From MWCO01 sp964488865 (GTDB lineage Bacteria > Myxococcota_A > Polyangia > Polyangiales > Polyangiaceae): a stretch of DNA of 64,000 nucleotides. The notes beneath the pieces were generated by a model. The model saw nothing but the letters and a program-made list of their open reading frames with translations. It was not told where the DNA came from and searched no databases. The stretch lies in contig CAZAWR010000043.1 of the NCBI GenBank assembly GCA_964488865.1, positions 1 to 64,000 of the forward strand, in the 5' to 3' direction. Of this stretch, positions 25,407-34,765 are shown one piece after another. Position 1 is the first letter of the stretch, and every line of letters starts with the position of its first letter. The translations under genes were made by a program, and so were the position numbers.

Positions 25407-28400
25407 TCAATACCGCCGCATCAGCTTCATCATCCCCCGATCCCTCACCGCGTGAAACATCCCCTCCAGCACCGGACGGTACGCACTTCGCGACGCAGGC
25501 TCCCCGTTGATCGTCTCCACTGTGACACACCGCGCCGGCTGCACTTGCCTACCGATGAGGTTCGACAAGAATCCGAGACACGAAGGCAACGCAGGGTCGT
25601 CCGGCTGCAGGTGAATCGTCAGGCGTTTGCCCCTGCCTTCGGACACCACCACCACGCGATCGCCCTGCAAGGCCAGGTGATTGCCGGGAACGCGTCGCGG
25701 AAGCTCGCCCAATCCGGAAAGACCCAGCCCGCACGCGGAGGCCGGGTCCGCCGCACTCATCCACACCAGCCGATCCGCGTCCGTGGGTAGACGCAACGTT
25801 TGCAGTGCGGCCGGCGACGCGAACTGCGCCCCTTCCACCCCTTCGAAGAACTGTCCCGATACCACCTCGCCGGACAGCTCCATGACCCGCAGCGTGCGAA
25901 AGACTTTGCCCCACCGCAACGGCCCCGCCTCCCTGTCGAGCAACTGACGGAACAGCACGCCCCATCGATCGAGCAACACACGTACACGGTCCCGGTCCAC
26001 CTCGTCTTGCTCTAGCGCGTTGCCGGGTGCCGAGAGGTCCGGCCACCCGTACCAGCTTCCCGGTGACGACTGCTTCGTGGCCCATCGTCCCAGCTTGCTC
26101 CGTCGTGACCCGCGCTGCGGTTCAGCCAGCTCCGCTGTTCCCGCGCCCTGTCCGAACTTCGTGTCCACCCCCCTGCGCACCGCCAGAAACCCGTCCGTCG
26201 TCACGCGTCCCTTCCAGGCGAGCGACCAGAGCTTCTGTGTCAACCCCAGCGTGGACTCCGTCGTATAGGACTGCATCTGGTCGAGCGTGAACCTGCCCGC
26301 CGGGTGCGGGAACAGCGCATCCAGGACCCCGCGCTCCTTCGCGCTCGGCCCGGTGTCGTGTGCGAACAGTTCCCTGTCAGGCGCCAGCACGAGCGCCACC
26401 TTGCGCTCCGAGGATCCCAGCCACGCGATCGGCGTCTCGGCGAACAACGCGTCGAGCCATGCGGTGTAGTACCCGTCGACCCGGGCCGGGAGCACTTCTG
26501 TCTCCCATAGCTCTGGCGCAAGGGGAAGCCCGAGCAACCGGTCGAGCGCCTCCTGCAGCCCCTCGACCCCCCGCTTGCGCGCCCCCACGCGCTGCCACGA
26601 CGCCAAGAACCCCGGAATCCGCGTCACCGGCTGCGCTTCGAACGCGGGCCGCGCCCCCGTTCGCATCATGCGTAGCAGTCGCTCCAGGTTTTCGGCGTCG
26701 CACACCTGCTCGTCCGCAGCGCCCTCGGTGATTCGGTCCAGCACCACCTTCTGCGTTTCCACGAGGGCTTCCAGTGCGTCGCGCACGTCGTCCGGGGCGA
26801 GCCCGAGGGGCGCGACGACGTCGCTCAACGAGACGGGCCCGTGGAACCGAAGCAGATCCGCCAGCAGGTCCGAGAGGGAGTCCTCTGTCTCCTTGTCTGC
26901 TGCGGCCCGCCGAGCGACCTTGGCCGGGGCGCAGGGCTTATCCTGGCTCGCGGGCTTGGTGATGGTGAGCGGCTTGCCCCCGGTCGCGAACCGCCAGCGA
27001 GGGATCGACTCCGCCGCTGTGAGGAAGGACGGATTGGCACCCACGCGCACCCGTACCACCTTGTTGCCGAGCCCGGTCACGAGGTCGTCGAGGGCGAGCG
27101 CGTGATCGCGCATCACTGCTTCGCGCAGGGATTCCCACTCATGCTCCGGCAGGACCAACCGTTCGACGATCCAGTCGAGCAGATCGGGTTCGGTGCGAGG
27201 AGACCAACCCTCCTCGGTGCGCTGTAGCTTACGCTGCAATCGAGCCGCGAGGTCCGCGGGCACGCGGGGCCTGAGGTGCGATGTGTGCAAGATCTCCTGG
27301 ATCAACGACCCTCGGAGGCGTGTGCCGGCGGTCTCCGGGGTGTCATCCTCGTACATGAGCTGGTTGGTCTGTTGCCACGTTACGCTGCGAGCGAAGGGGG
27401 AGGGGGCGGAGGTCGTGATCGTGTGCAGCTCGATCTCGCCCCGTCGCACCTCCTCGAGGACGTTGCGGAGCGCGGGCAGGTCGAAGGCGTCTTGCAGGCA
27501 CTCGCGCCACGCCTCGACGACGAGGGGAAAGTCCTCGAAGGTGGAGACCGCGGCCAGGAGCTTCTTGCCCTTGGCGCGGGACAGCCAGAGGGGATTGCGG
27601 TGCCGGAAGCCAGCCCGGGGCAGCAGGAGTGCGCGCCCCGCCGCCTCGCGGAACCGCGCCCCGAAGTAGCCCGTCCGCTCCAGCCTCGAGCGAAGCAGGT
27701 CCTCCACGGTCTCCGGAGAAACGAGCGAGAAGAGCTCCTCTGCTCGCACTGGCTCCGTCGTGTCGAATACGATGCATGCGTCGTCGTGCGTGGCATCGGG
27801 GGCCACGCCGCGCTCTCGCTCCCAGGCAGCCTGCATGGCCATGGTCAAAGGCCGGTGGACCGCGCCGCCCCAGAGCGAGTGCACAATGAGCATGCCGCGG
27901 GCCCCCTGCGCCGAAGGGTCGACCGCGTGCTCCACGACCACCCTGTGCCGGTGCGGAAGCATGCCCGCCATCGCGCGCTTCTGCTGCGTGAGCAAGCGCA
28001 CCAACGCCGCGACCCCGTCGTCGCCCAGATGGTGGAGCGTGCGAAGCTCTTGCAAGAACACCGGATCGTCGAGGCGGGTGTCGGCTCGCTCGAGGAACGT
28101 GGCAATCGTATCGGACAGCTCGAAGGACCGGTCCCGGGACTCTCCGCGCCAGAAGGGCGCCATCGCCGCGCCCCGCTTCACCGGCCTCACGAGCACGTCA
28201 TTGTGGGTGATGCGCTCCACCCGCCAGCTCTGCACGCCGAGCGTGAACGTGTCTCCGACGGATCGCTCCCACACGAACTCCTCGTCCAGCTCGCCGATCA
28301 GCGCCATGGAATCCGCGTGGCGTAGACGAAAGTGCCCGCGGTCCGGGATGGTGCCGCCGGAGAGATAGACGAGCAGCTCGGACCCGCGACGGGCCCGCAG

Positions 28401-29864
28401 CGTGCCGGCCACGCGGTCGTGGGACAGCAGCGGGCGAAGCTCCCGGATGCGCGCGTGGGCATAGCGCCCGGTGAGCATGTCCAGCACCAAATCGAGCTGG
28501 CGTCGCGACAGAGCGTGGTACGGGGCCGACGTGCGAAGGAACGCGTGGAGCGCATCGGGCGTCCATGCCTCGGCCGACGTCATCGAGAGGATGACCTGAG
28601 CCAGCACGTCGAGGGCCCCCAGTACCGGTTTCACGGGCTCGATCGCGCCTTCGAGCACGGCCCGGGCCATCACCGCCGCGTCGAGCACGTCGCGACCGAT
28701 GAGCGGAAGGAACGTGGCGCGGCTGACGTCGCCTACGCCGTGCCCCGCGCGTCCGATGCGCTGCACCGCGGACGCTACGGAAGGAGGGGTCTGCACGAGG
28801 AGGACCTCGTCGAGCATGCCGATGTCGATGCCGAGCTCGAGGGAGTTGGTGGCAATGATGCCCCGCGTGGAGCCGTCCTTGAGGCGCTGTTCGACCACCG
28901 CGCGGGTCTCGCGGGACAGCGCGCCGTGGTGGGCATGGACGCGCTCGGCCCCGGTCTCGTTCACGAAGCGCGTGAGCTTCTCGACCATGCGCTTGCTGTT
29001 GGCGAAAACAAGGGTCGAGCGGTTGCGCTCGAGGGCGCCGACGATCTCGCGGGTGACGTGAGGCCAGACGTTCTCGGGCTCTTCTCCGGCAGCTCCGGCA
29101 GCGGACGATGCCTTCGCCGAAGGGAAGGCCACGCGCACCGCGTACTGCTTGCGCACGGTGGAGCGAACCACGATCACATCGCGCGGACGGTAGGGGCCTT
29201 CGGCGCCGTCGCCGAGATTCTCGTAGCCTCCTACCCACGCGGCCACGCGCTCGAGAGGGTGGACCGTGGCGGACAAGGCCACGCGCTGCACCTCGCCGCA
29301 CAGGGGCACGAGACGATCGATGGCGGTGATGAGGTGCACGCCACGCTTGGACCCGATCACGGCGTGGACCTCGTCGAGGATGACCGTGCGGATGCCGGAG
29401 AGCGCCGCGCGACCGCGCTGGGACGTGAGCAGGATGTTGAGCGACTCCGGTGTGGTGATGAGGATCTCGGGAGGCCGCCTCGCCATGCGTTGGCGCTCGT
29501 CCGCGGGGGTGTCGCCCGAACGCGTCATGACGCGGACGTCGGCAGCCCCTTGGCCGGCGAGAGAGAACGCGTTGCGAAGGGCGGCGAGCGGGGCGAGCAG
29601 GTTGCGCTGCACGTCGTTGTTGAGGGCGCGCAGGGGAGAGACGTACAGGATGCGGCACGCGCCGCCGGGGATGCGGCCGGTCAGCAGCCCGTCGAGGGCC
29701 CAGAGGAACGCGGCGAGGGTCTTGCCGGAGCCGGTGGGGGCGACGACGAGCAGGTGCTTGCCGGAGGAGATCGCGGGCCAGGCTTGTTGTTGGGCGTCGG
29801 TGGGGATTCCGACGTGGTCACGGAACCAGGACTGAACGATGGGGTGGAAGAGGGACAGGGGCAT
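25407..29864 (-). CDS. lhr: Lhr family ATP-dependent DNA helicase (full-length)
   Basis: The 1485-residue protein has the superfamily 2 helicase motifs of Lhr: APTGSGKT (43-49), ILITTPESL, LDEVHAV (DEVH, 164-167), ALSATVHP, and HAHHGALSRETRAVVE with the GxDIG and QRIGRAGHG motifs of the second RecA domain. A winged-helix and Lhr-core domain follow, and then the long C-terminal extension of about 600 residues found in bacterial Lhr. Lhr is a 3'-5' DNA and DNA-RNA translocase involved in DNA repair; in E. coli the C-terminal part has uracil-DNA glycosylase activity. The start at 29864 is chosen because conserved sequence begins there. The gene stands alone. Confidence 0.92.
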   Translation of the reverse strand: MPLSLFHPIVQSWFRDHVGIPTDAQQQAWPAISSGKHLLVVAPTGSGKTLAAFLWALDGLLTGRIPGGACRILYVSPLRALNNDVQRNLLAPLAALRNAFSLAGQGAADVRVMTRSGDTPADERQRMARRPPEILITTPESLNILLTSQRGRAALSGIRTVILDEVHAVIGSKRGVHLITAIDRLVPLCGEVQRVALSATVHPLERVAAWVGGYENLGDGAEGPYRPRDVIVVRSTVRKQYAVRVAFPSAKASSAAGAAGEEPENVWPHVTREIVGALERNRSTLVFANSKRMVEKLTRFVNETGAERVHAHHGALSRETRAVVEQRLKDGSTRGIIATNSLELGIDIGMLDEVLLVQTPPSVASAVQRIGRAGHGVGDVSRATFLPLIGRDVLDAAVMARAVLEGAIEPVKPVLGALDVLAQVILSMTSAEAWTPDALHAFLRTSAPYHALSRRQLDLVLDMLTGRYAHARIRELRPLLSHDRVAGTLRARRGSELLVYLSGGTIPDRGHFRLRHADSMALIGELDEEFVWERSVGDTFTLGVQSWRVERITHNDVLVRPVKRGAAMAPFWRGESRDRSFELSDTIATFLERADTRLDDPVFLQELRTLHHLGDDGVAALVRLLTQQKRAMAGMLPHRHRVVVEHAVDPSAQGARGMLIVHSLWGGAVHRPLTMAMQAAWERERGVAPDATHDDACIVFDTTEPVRAEELFSLVSPETVEDLLRSRLERTGYFGARFREAAGRALLLPRAGFRHRNPLWLSRAKGKKLLAAVSTFEDFPLVVEAWRECLQDAFDLPALRNVLEEVRRGEIELHTITTSAPSPFARSVTWQQTNQLMYEDDTPETAGTRLRGSLIQEILHTSHLRPRVPADLAARLQRKLQRTEEGWSPRTEPDLLDWIVERLVLPEHEWESLREAVMRDHALALDDLVTGLGNKVVRVRVGANPSFLTAAESIPRWRFATGGKPLTITKPASQDKPCAPAKVARRAAADKETEDSLSDLLADLLRFHGPVSLSDVVAPLGLAPDDVRDALEALVETQKVVLDRITEGAADEQVCDAENLERLLRMMRTGARPAFEAQPVTRIPGFLASWQRVGARKRGVEGLQEALDRLLGLPLAPELWETEVLPARVDGYYTAWLDALFAETPIAWLGSSERKVALVLAPDRELFAHDTGPSAKERGVLDALFPHPAGRFTLDQMQSYTTESTLGLTQKLWSLAWKGRVTTDGFLAVRRGVDTKFGQGAGTAELAEPQRGSRRSKLGRWATKQSSPGSWYGWPDLSAPGNALEQDEVDRDRVRVLLDRWGVLFRQLLDREAGPLRWGKVFRTLRVMELSGEVVSGQFFEGVEGAQFASPAALQTLRLPTDADRLVWMSAADPASACGLGLSGLGELPRRVPGNHLALQGDRVVVVSEGRGKRLTIHLQPDDPALPSCLGFLSNLIGRQVQPARCVTVETINGEPASRSAYRPVLEGMFHAVRDRGMMKLMRRY

Positions 29865-30001
29865 GGTCGGCCGTGATTCTGGGATACACCTGTTCGGGGG
29901 GTGCCACAGCCCCCTGGTGCGACGAGATACGAAAATCCGCAGGGAAACTGCTTTTGACGGTACGCTGGGGCCGGGCATGCGCCTTGCTCCCGGAGACCGT
30001 C

Positions 30002-30794
30002 ATGACGATGCTGAGAACCTATGTTTCAAGCACTGCGGCTCTTGTGGCTCTTGTGGCGATGACGGGTTGCACCACGCTCGGCCCCGAACCCCCGAACGAA
30101 CGTGGAAGCGCAGGCAGCCGCGGTCCCCGGCTACTACCTGAGCTCGGCGACGACGGAAGGCGAGGGCACGCCACAGCGGCAGCTTGCGGCGCTGTTCGAG
30201 CCGGGCGACTTACTCCCGCTCGAGGGGCTGTCCGCGGGGGGACGGTGGGTCGGGGGGGGCGACGAGGGTGGACACATCGAGCCCATGATTCGCTATCGAA
30301 CCGCGATGGATGAAGAAGGGCGTGCAGGCATCGGCGTCGTGGGGTGGGGAGCGATGCACAAGGGATCCTCGGACGAAGCCTCCTACGAAGCGAAGCGCGC
30401 CGCGCTCGAGGTGGGCACCGACGTTCGGCTCACCCCCGAGAGCCATTGGGTCGAGGTGCACTGGACGGCTGCTCTCGCCGCGACGGCGATGGACGCGTCG
30501 GGCCGGTACTGCGCCGGAGAGGATGGCGCGGGCCTGCAGTGCGGGGACTTCGGCACGAGCGAATCGAAGCCGAATGCGGAGGTGGAGGCGTCGGGGATCT
30601 ACCCCGCGGGGAACATGGGAATCGCGCTCGACTTCGCCGGACGATTCGACGGTCCCTTTCACGGTGCGAGGGTGTTCGGGATGGTGGGCGGTGGATGGAT
30701 GCCGCGCGTGCGCGACGGGGAGCCAGCCGATCGATCCGTGTTCCACTCCGTCGGCCTCGGCGTGCAGGTGGCGCTGGGTGCGCCCGCAAAGTGA
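30002..30794 (+). pseudogene. Lipoprotein gene with an apparent frameshift at a C5 tract
   Basis: A start at 30002 with CCGGAGA just upstream opens a lipoprotein signal peptide (ALVALVAMTGC), but this frame then runs into unrelated, biased sequence. A second frame beginning around 30102 carries the mature domain of about 225 residues, with strands typical of an outer-membrane beta-barrel (ARVFGMVGGGW, VGLGVQVALG) to a stop at 30794. Removing one C from CCCCC at 30089-30093 joins the two frames without a gap. A sequencing or assembly indel, a real disruption, or slippage-based phase variation would each explain it. TTGACG at 29954 may be part of the promoter. The family is not recognised. Confidence 0.75.
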
Positions 30795-30827
30795 CGGCCC
30801 ACGCGATAGCCCCGTGCTACCAACACT

Positions 30828-31619
30828 CTACCTGCGGGTCTCGACGAGCGTGCAGGTGCGGTCGATGCAGCGTGCCCGCATGCCTTCCTTCTCCGGGTCC
30901 TGACACGCGTGGCACTTGACCTTGACGTTCACGCACGGCCGGCAATCGATGACCGCGCACATCTCGCGCTCTCTCGCATCGACGTCCGCGCGCTTAGCCC
31001 GTAGGGGAGCGCAAGGGCAGCACGAGCAACAACCCGCGAACGTCGTGAGTACACAGTCTGCGTCCTGGTCGCACGACAATCCGGTCGCGGGCGGCGTCGG
31101 AGGGGGGGGCTCGGCATGGTCGATCGAAAGCAGCACCAAGGCCCGGCCTGGTCCCGCTGCGATCAGGGACCAACGACTCATGCCGTCGAGCAGACACCGC
31201 TTTGCTTCGGGGTTCACCGGGCTCTGCAGGTCGTAGGTGACTCCGCTGCTCTGCACCGAAACCTGCACGTTGAGGCTGCCCACCACCGCGTCCGTCGCCC
31301 GGATGAGCTCGGCACACCGTGAGATGGAATCGGTCTGACGGTTGATTTCGTCGACCAGGGGTTTCGGTTGGATGACGCCCTCCACGCGCATGGCCGTGGT
31401 TGCACGGAGGGATGGCGCTCCTTGCGGGGTGGGGGTCGCTGCGGGGGACGAGGCCGAGGGGGTGGGGAGTGGAGCGGCCACTGGGTCGTCGGCCGATGCG
31501 GCTGGAGCGGCTGGATCGGCTGGAGCCGCTGGCGCCGGAGGGCGAGGAGTCGTGGGGGCGGCTTGGCAGGCGGCCAGCGCGAGGGCGAGGAGGGCGGGGT
31601 GGCGCGTGGGTGCGGTCAT
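30828..31619 (-). CDS. Cys-rich lipoprotein with AgmX/TonB-C-like domain
   Basis: The 263-residue product has a lipoprotein signal (LALAAC) and a Pro/Ala-rich linker to about residue 75. Residues 85-165 resemble the C-terminal domain of AgmX/TonB-like proteins: a helix with CAELIRA, a strand GSLNVQVSVQSSGVTYDL, then KRCLLDGMSRWSL. The last 85 residues hold about 15 Cys (CCSCCPC, CRPCVNVKVKCHAC), a density that suggests disulfides or metal binding. The tail is of no known family. The start at 31619 is fixed by the signal peptide. Confidence 0.7.
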   Translation of the reverse strand: MTAPTRHPALLALALAACQAAPTTPRPPAPAAPADPAAPAASADDPVAAPLPTPSASSPAATPTPQGAPSLRATTAMRVEGVIQPKPLVDEINRQTDSISRCAELIRATDAVVGSLNVQVSVQSSGVTYDLQSPVNPEAKRCLLDGMSRWSLIAAGPGRALVLLSIDHAEPPPPTPPATGLSCDQDADCVLTTFAGCCSCCPCAPLRAKRADVDAREREMCAVIDCRPCVNVKVKCHACQDPEKEGMRARCIDRTCTLVETRR

Positions 31620-31838
31620 GAGGCTACGAATAGCAGACGGCAGATCCCTTGGGTGAGCTGCGACAGTTCGGATCCAGGTTCGGCCCGGATCGGGGGAGGG
31701 GTGCGGCAAGAACGTCGCACCCCCCGCACCAGGGAGGCTCTACTTCTAGCCCTTTTGTGGCGGCGCATGGTCGGCACGGCATGTGCTATCGGTGATGAGT
31801 GCAGGATGCGAGGTCGATCGACGCCCCCCTGACCTGCC

Positions 31839-31845
31839 GGAGGAA
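31839..31845 (+). promoter_or_regulatory. Shine-Dalgarno sequence GGAGGAA that fixes a start
   Basis: GGAGGAA ends 6 nt before the ATG at 31852, an optimal distance, and decides between this start and ATGs further upstream in the same frame. It is one of the few strong ribosome-binding sites in the window, which suggests efficient translation. Confidence 0.8.
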
Positions 31846-31851
31846 CCTTCG

Positions 31852-33411
31852 ATGCGCTTGAACATCACGACTACCGTTTGCGCTGCGGGCCTGCTGGCGA
31901 CCTCGGGCGCGTGGGCCGACACCCTGCACGTGGGACCCGGACAGACCTTCGGCGCCCCTTGTGACGCTATCGCAGCAGCCGCGGACGGCGACATCATCGA
32001 GATCGACGCCGCGGGCGACTACGCGGGCGACGTCTGCGGGGTAAGCAAGAACGGATTGACGCTGCGGGGCGTGAATGGGCGGGCCCTGCTCGATGCCGCC
32101 GGCCAGAACTCGGGTGGAAAGGCCATATGGGTGATCAGCGGTCAGAATACGGTGGTGGAGAACCTCGAGTTCACCGGCGCCGCGGTGCCCGACCAGAACG
32201 GCGCTGGCATTCGGCAGGAAGGCCGGAACCTGACCGTACGCAATTGCTACTTCCACGACAACGAGAACGGCATTCTAACGAGCGCCGACAGCCAGAGCGA
32301 GATTCTGATCGAGTACAGCGAATTCGCCAACAACGGCCGTGGCGATGGCCAGACGCACAACCTGTACATTGGCCATGTCGGACGCCTGATCTTCCAGTTC
32401 AACTACTCTCATGATGCGAAGATTGGCCACCTGCTCAAGTCGCGCGCGGCCGAGAATCACATCTTGTACAACCGCCTTACGGGGGAAAACGGCACGGCAA
32501 GCTACGAGATCGACATCCCCAACGGGGGCCGCACGTACGTCATCGGCAACCTCATTCACCAGGGGCCGAATACCGACAACGGCGGGATATTCTCCTACGA
32601 GGCGGAGGGCGCGCACGCGGACAACCCGGAGCACGACGTGTACGTGGTCAATAACACGTTCGTGAACGAGCGCACGAATGGGGGAACCTTCATCAATTTG
32701 CACGCGGTCACCGTGCCCGCTGTGGTCCGGAACAACATCTTTGTCGGGCCGGGCACCCTGGTCACCCAGGCAAGTGCGGAGGTTGGTGGCAATTTCCAAG
32801 GGGACCCGGGGTTCGTGAACCAAGCCGGGTACGACTATCATTTAACGTCCGGTTCCTCGGCCGAGAACGCGGGGGTGGATCCCGGTACGGGCGCCGGCTA
32901 CGACCTGACTCCGGCGTACCACTACGTCCATCCGGCCGGGAGCGAGCAACGCGCGACGGTCGGCACGATCGACATCGGCGCTTATGAGATCGGTGGCAGT
33001 GCAGGGGGCGGCGGCGCAGCGGGCGCAGGCGGCTCGTCGGGAACGGGCGGCAGCGCGGGCACCGGCGGAAGTGCCGGGACGGGCGGCAGCGCGGGCACCG
33101 GCGGAAGTGCCGGGACGGGCGGCAGCGCGGGAACCGGCGGCAGCGCGGGAGCTGGCGGCAGCGCGGGCACCGGCGGCAGCGCGGGCACCGGCGGCAGCGC
33201 GGGAACCGGCGGAAGTGCTGGGACCGGCGGCAGCGCAGGGACCGGCGGCTCGAGCGGAGCAAGCGCTGCGCCCGACGAGGACGAAGGATGCAGCTGCAGC
33301 GTGGTCGCACCGAGGGCTTCCGGCCCCGCGAGTCTCGCATTGGGTCTGTTGGCGGGGCTCGCCCTGATGCGACGCCGCAGGGCGGCCTCCCGCATCCTCC
33401 CCAGCCGGTGA
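31852..33411 (+). CDS. Right-handed beta-helix surface protein with MYXO-CTERM tail
   Basis: The 519-residue product has a Sec signal peptide (GLLATSGAWA). A beta-helix of about 350 residues follows, with parallel-beta repeats rich in Asn (VVENLEFTGA, LTVRNCYFHDNENG, YVIGNLIHQG, VYVVNNTFVN) as in pectate lyase-like and polysaccharide-binding proteins. A Gly/Ser/Thr linker of about 80 residues precedes the C-terminus, which is a textbook MYXO-CTERM signal: GCSC, a hydrophobic helix (LALGLLAGLALM) and an Arg cluster. In this lineage that tail directs cell-surface anchoring by a dedicated sorting protease (myxosortase). No catalytic residues can be assigned with certainty, so binding versus lyase activity stays open. 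Confidence 0.88.
   Translation: MRLNITTTVCAAGLLATSGAWADTLHVGPGQTFGAPCDAIAAAADGDIIEIDAAGDYAGDVCGVSKNGLTLRGVNGRALLDAAGQNSGGKAIWVISGQNTVVENLEFTGAAVPDQNGAGIRQEGRNLTVRNCYFHDNENGILTSADSQSEILIEYSEFANNGRGDGQTHNLYIGHVGRLIFQFNYSHDAKIGHLLKSRAAENHILYNRLTGENGTASYEIDIPNGGRTYVIGNLIHQGPNTDNGGIFSYEAEGAHADNPEHDVYVVNNTFVNERTNGGTFINLHAVTVPAVVRNNIFVGPGTLVTQASAEVGGNFQGDPGFVNQAGYDYHLTSGSSAENAGVDPGTGAGYDLTPAYHYVHPAGSEQRATVGTIDIGAYEIGGSAGGGGAAGAGGSSGTGGSAGTGGSAGTGGSAGTGGSAGTGGSAGTGGSAGAGGSAGTGGSAGTGGSAGTGGSAGTGGSAGTGGSSGASAAPDEDEGCSCSVVAPRASGPASLALGLLAGLALMRRRRAASRILPSR
33039..33250 (+). repeat. In-frame 18-bp tandem repeat (GTGGSA linker)
   Basis: About twelve 18-bp units close to GGNACSGGCGGSAGYGCS encode the repeated hexapeptide GTGGSA in the linker ahead of the MYXO-CTERM tail. 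Because the unit length is a multiple of three, copy-number change would keep the frame and alter only the linker length. Confidence 0.85.
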
Positions 33412-33627
33412 GCGCGTCTGCGCGGCCCATCGTTTTGACGGCGCCGACCGAGCCACAACAGTGCGGCAACGCCGGGTGACCGTCACATACACCCCTTAGA
33501 GCCACTCCTTCATGGGTAGAGCGAACAGCAGCTTGAACGCAGCCTGAATGTCCGAAGGGCGGTGGTACGCCCCCGCATCTTCCCACCTCCGGTACGGGCC
33601 GGGGATGTCAAGAGGGGGAAAGCTCGC
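33412..33627. other. Convergent intergenic region, 216 bp
   Basis: It lies between the 3' ends of the beta-helix gene and the Cys-rich repeat lipoprotein gene. A short hairpin (GGGCG, loop GTGGTA, CGCCC) lies near 33555-33570 without a T-tract. I see no coding sequence and no convincing terminator. Confidence 0.5.
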
Positions 33628-34722
33628 TCACGGGGAGCAGTCCGGGAACGCCATGCCGCAGGACCCCGCAGGATCACAGAACTTCACCACACCGGTCTCC
33701 GCGCAGTTCGGGTCGGTCGGGTCGCACAGGGTGCACGTGTCCCCGCACGCCTTTCCCTGGCAGGGGTCGTATCCTTCGCAGGTCGTCCACCCGTAGGAGC
33801 ACACGCCGCTCACGCACGCAACCGTCGGACAGGACTGGGTCCCATCGGGGCACGGCGAGCAGGGAGCGCCGATCTGCGGACAGTCCTGGTCGGCGTTGCA
33901 CTCACCGCCGGAGCACGTCGGGAACGCCATCCCGCAGGAACCAGCTTCGTCACAGTACATCTCGACCGCTGGGCCCACACAGGTGGGGTCGTTCGGGTCG
34001 CAGATGGTGCACCCCTCGCCGCACACCTTTCCCGCACACGGGTCGTACTCACCGCACGGCGAGAAAAACACCTCGCACTGGCCGTTTACGCACGCGGAGG
34101 TCGGGCACGACGCGGTCCCGTCCGGGCACATGGTGCAGGGAGCGCCCACCTGGGGGCAGTCTTGGTCGCTCGCACACGTCTCCCCCCCGCACGCGGGGAA
34201 CGCCATCCCGCACTGGCCGACCTCGTCACAGTACATCACCACCGAAGGCGCGACGCAGTTCGGGTCCTCCGGGTCGCACAGCGAGCATTCCTCTCCGCAC
34301 GGCTTCTCGGCGCAAGCGTCGTAGCTACCGCAGGTCTCGAACGTGTACTCGCATCGTCCGCCCATGCAGGCCGCGCCAGGACACGCCGTCGTGCCATCCG
34401 GACAGACCTGGCATGGCGCCCCTACCATCGGGCAGTCCGCGTCCGCCGAGCACTCCGGAGCCGCGCAGGGCGGATAGACCGTTTCGCACTGTCCGTTCAC
34501 GCATTCGGCGCTCGGGCACACCGAGGTGCCGTCTGTGCAGAGCATGCACATCTCGATGACAGCGCATTCTGCCGCTTCCGTGCACTGCCCGCCCGAGGTT
34601 CCCCCGGAACCCGCGGAGCCACCGGTCCCGGCGTCGTCGTTGCCCCCGAGTGGGACGTCATCGCTGCAGGCACCCAGCACCATCGCAAAAAGCCCAAGAA
34701 CAAGTGTGATTCGCGTCTTCAT
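33628..34722 (-). CDS. Cys-rich lipoprotein with three 91-residue repeats
   Basis: The 364-residue product has a lipoprotein signal (MVLGAC) and a short Gly/Ser linker, then a Cys-rich leader and three tandem repeats of about 91 residues. Each repeat runs CxxDxDCPxxGAPCxxCPDGTxxCP, GxCxYxxxxC, CGxxCxxCDPxDPNC, then C-GMAFPxC. The regular Cys spacing points to a disulfide-stabilised extracellular protein of repeated knots. The start has an excellent AGGAGG 5 nt upstream of ATG 34722. I know no function; adhesion or metal handling are only guesses. Close similarity between repeats 2 and 3 suggests recent duplication. Confidence 0.82.
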   Translation of the reverse strand: MKTRITLVLGLFAMVLGACSDDVPLGGNDDAGTGGSAGSGGTSGGQCTEAAECAVIEMCMLCTDGTSVCPSAECVNGQCETVYPPCAAPECSADADCPMVGAPCQVCPDGTTACPGAACMGGRCEYTFETCGSYDACAEKPCGEECSLCDPEDPNCVAPSVVMYCDEVGQCGMAFPACGGETCASDQDCPQVGAPCTMCPDGTASCPTSACVNGQCEVFFSPCGEYDPCAGKVCGEGCTICDPNDPTCVGPAVEMYCDEAGSCGMAFPTCSGGECNADQDCPQIGAPCSPCPDGTQSCPTVACVSGVCSYGWTTCEGYDPCQGKACGDTCTLCDPTDPNCAETGVVKFCDPAGSCGMAFPDCSP

Positions 34723-34765
34723 TCGTTCCTCCTGCCACCTGATGGAAGCATACCCCGGGGATCGA

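Noticed and set aside
34326..34585. Short frames inside the Cys-rich repeat gene
   Set aside because: They are frame shadows of the repeats; they have no start signals and no independent codon bias.
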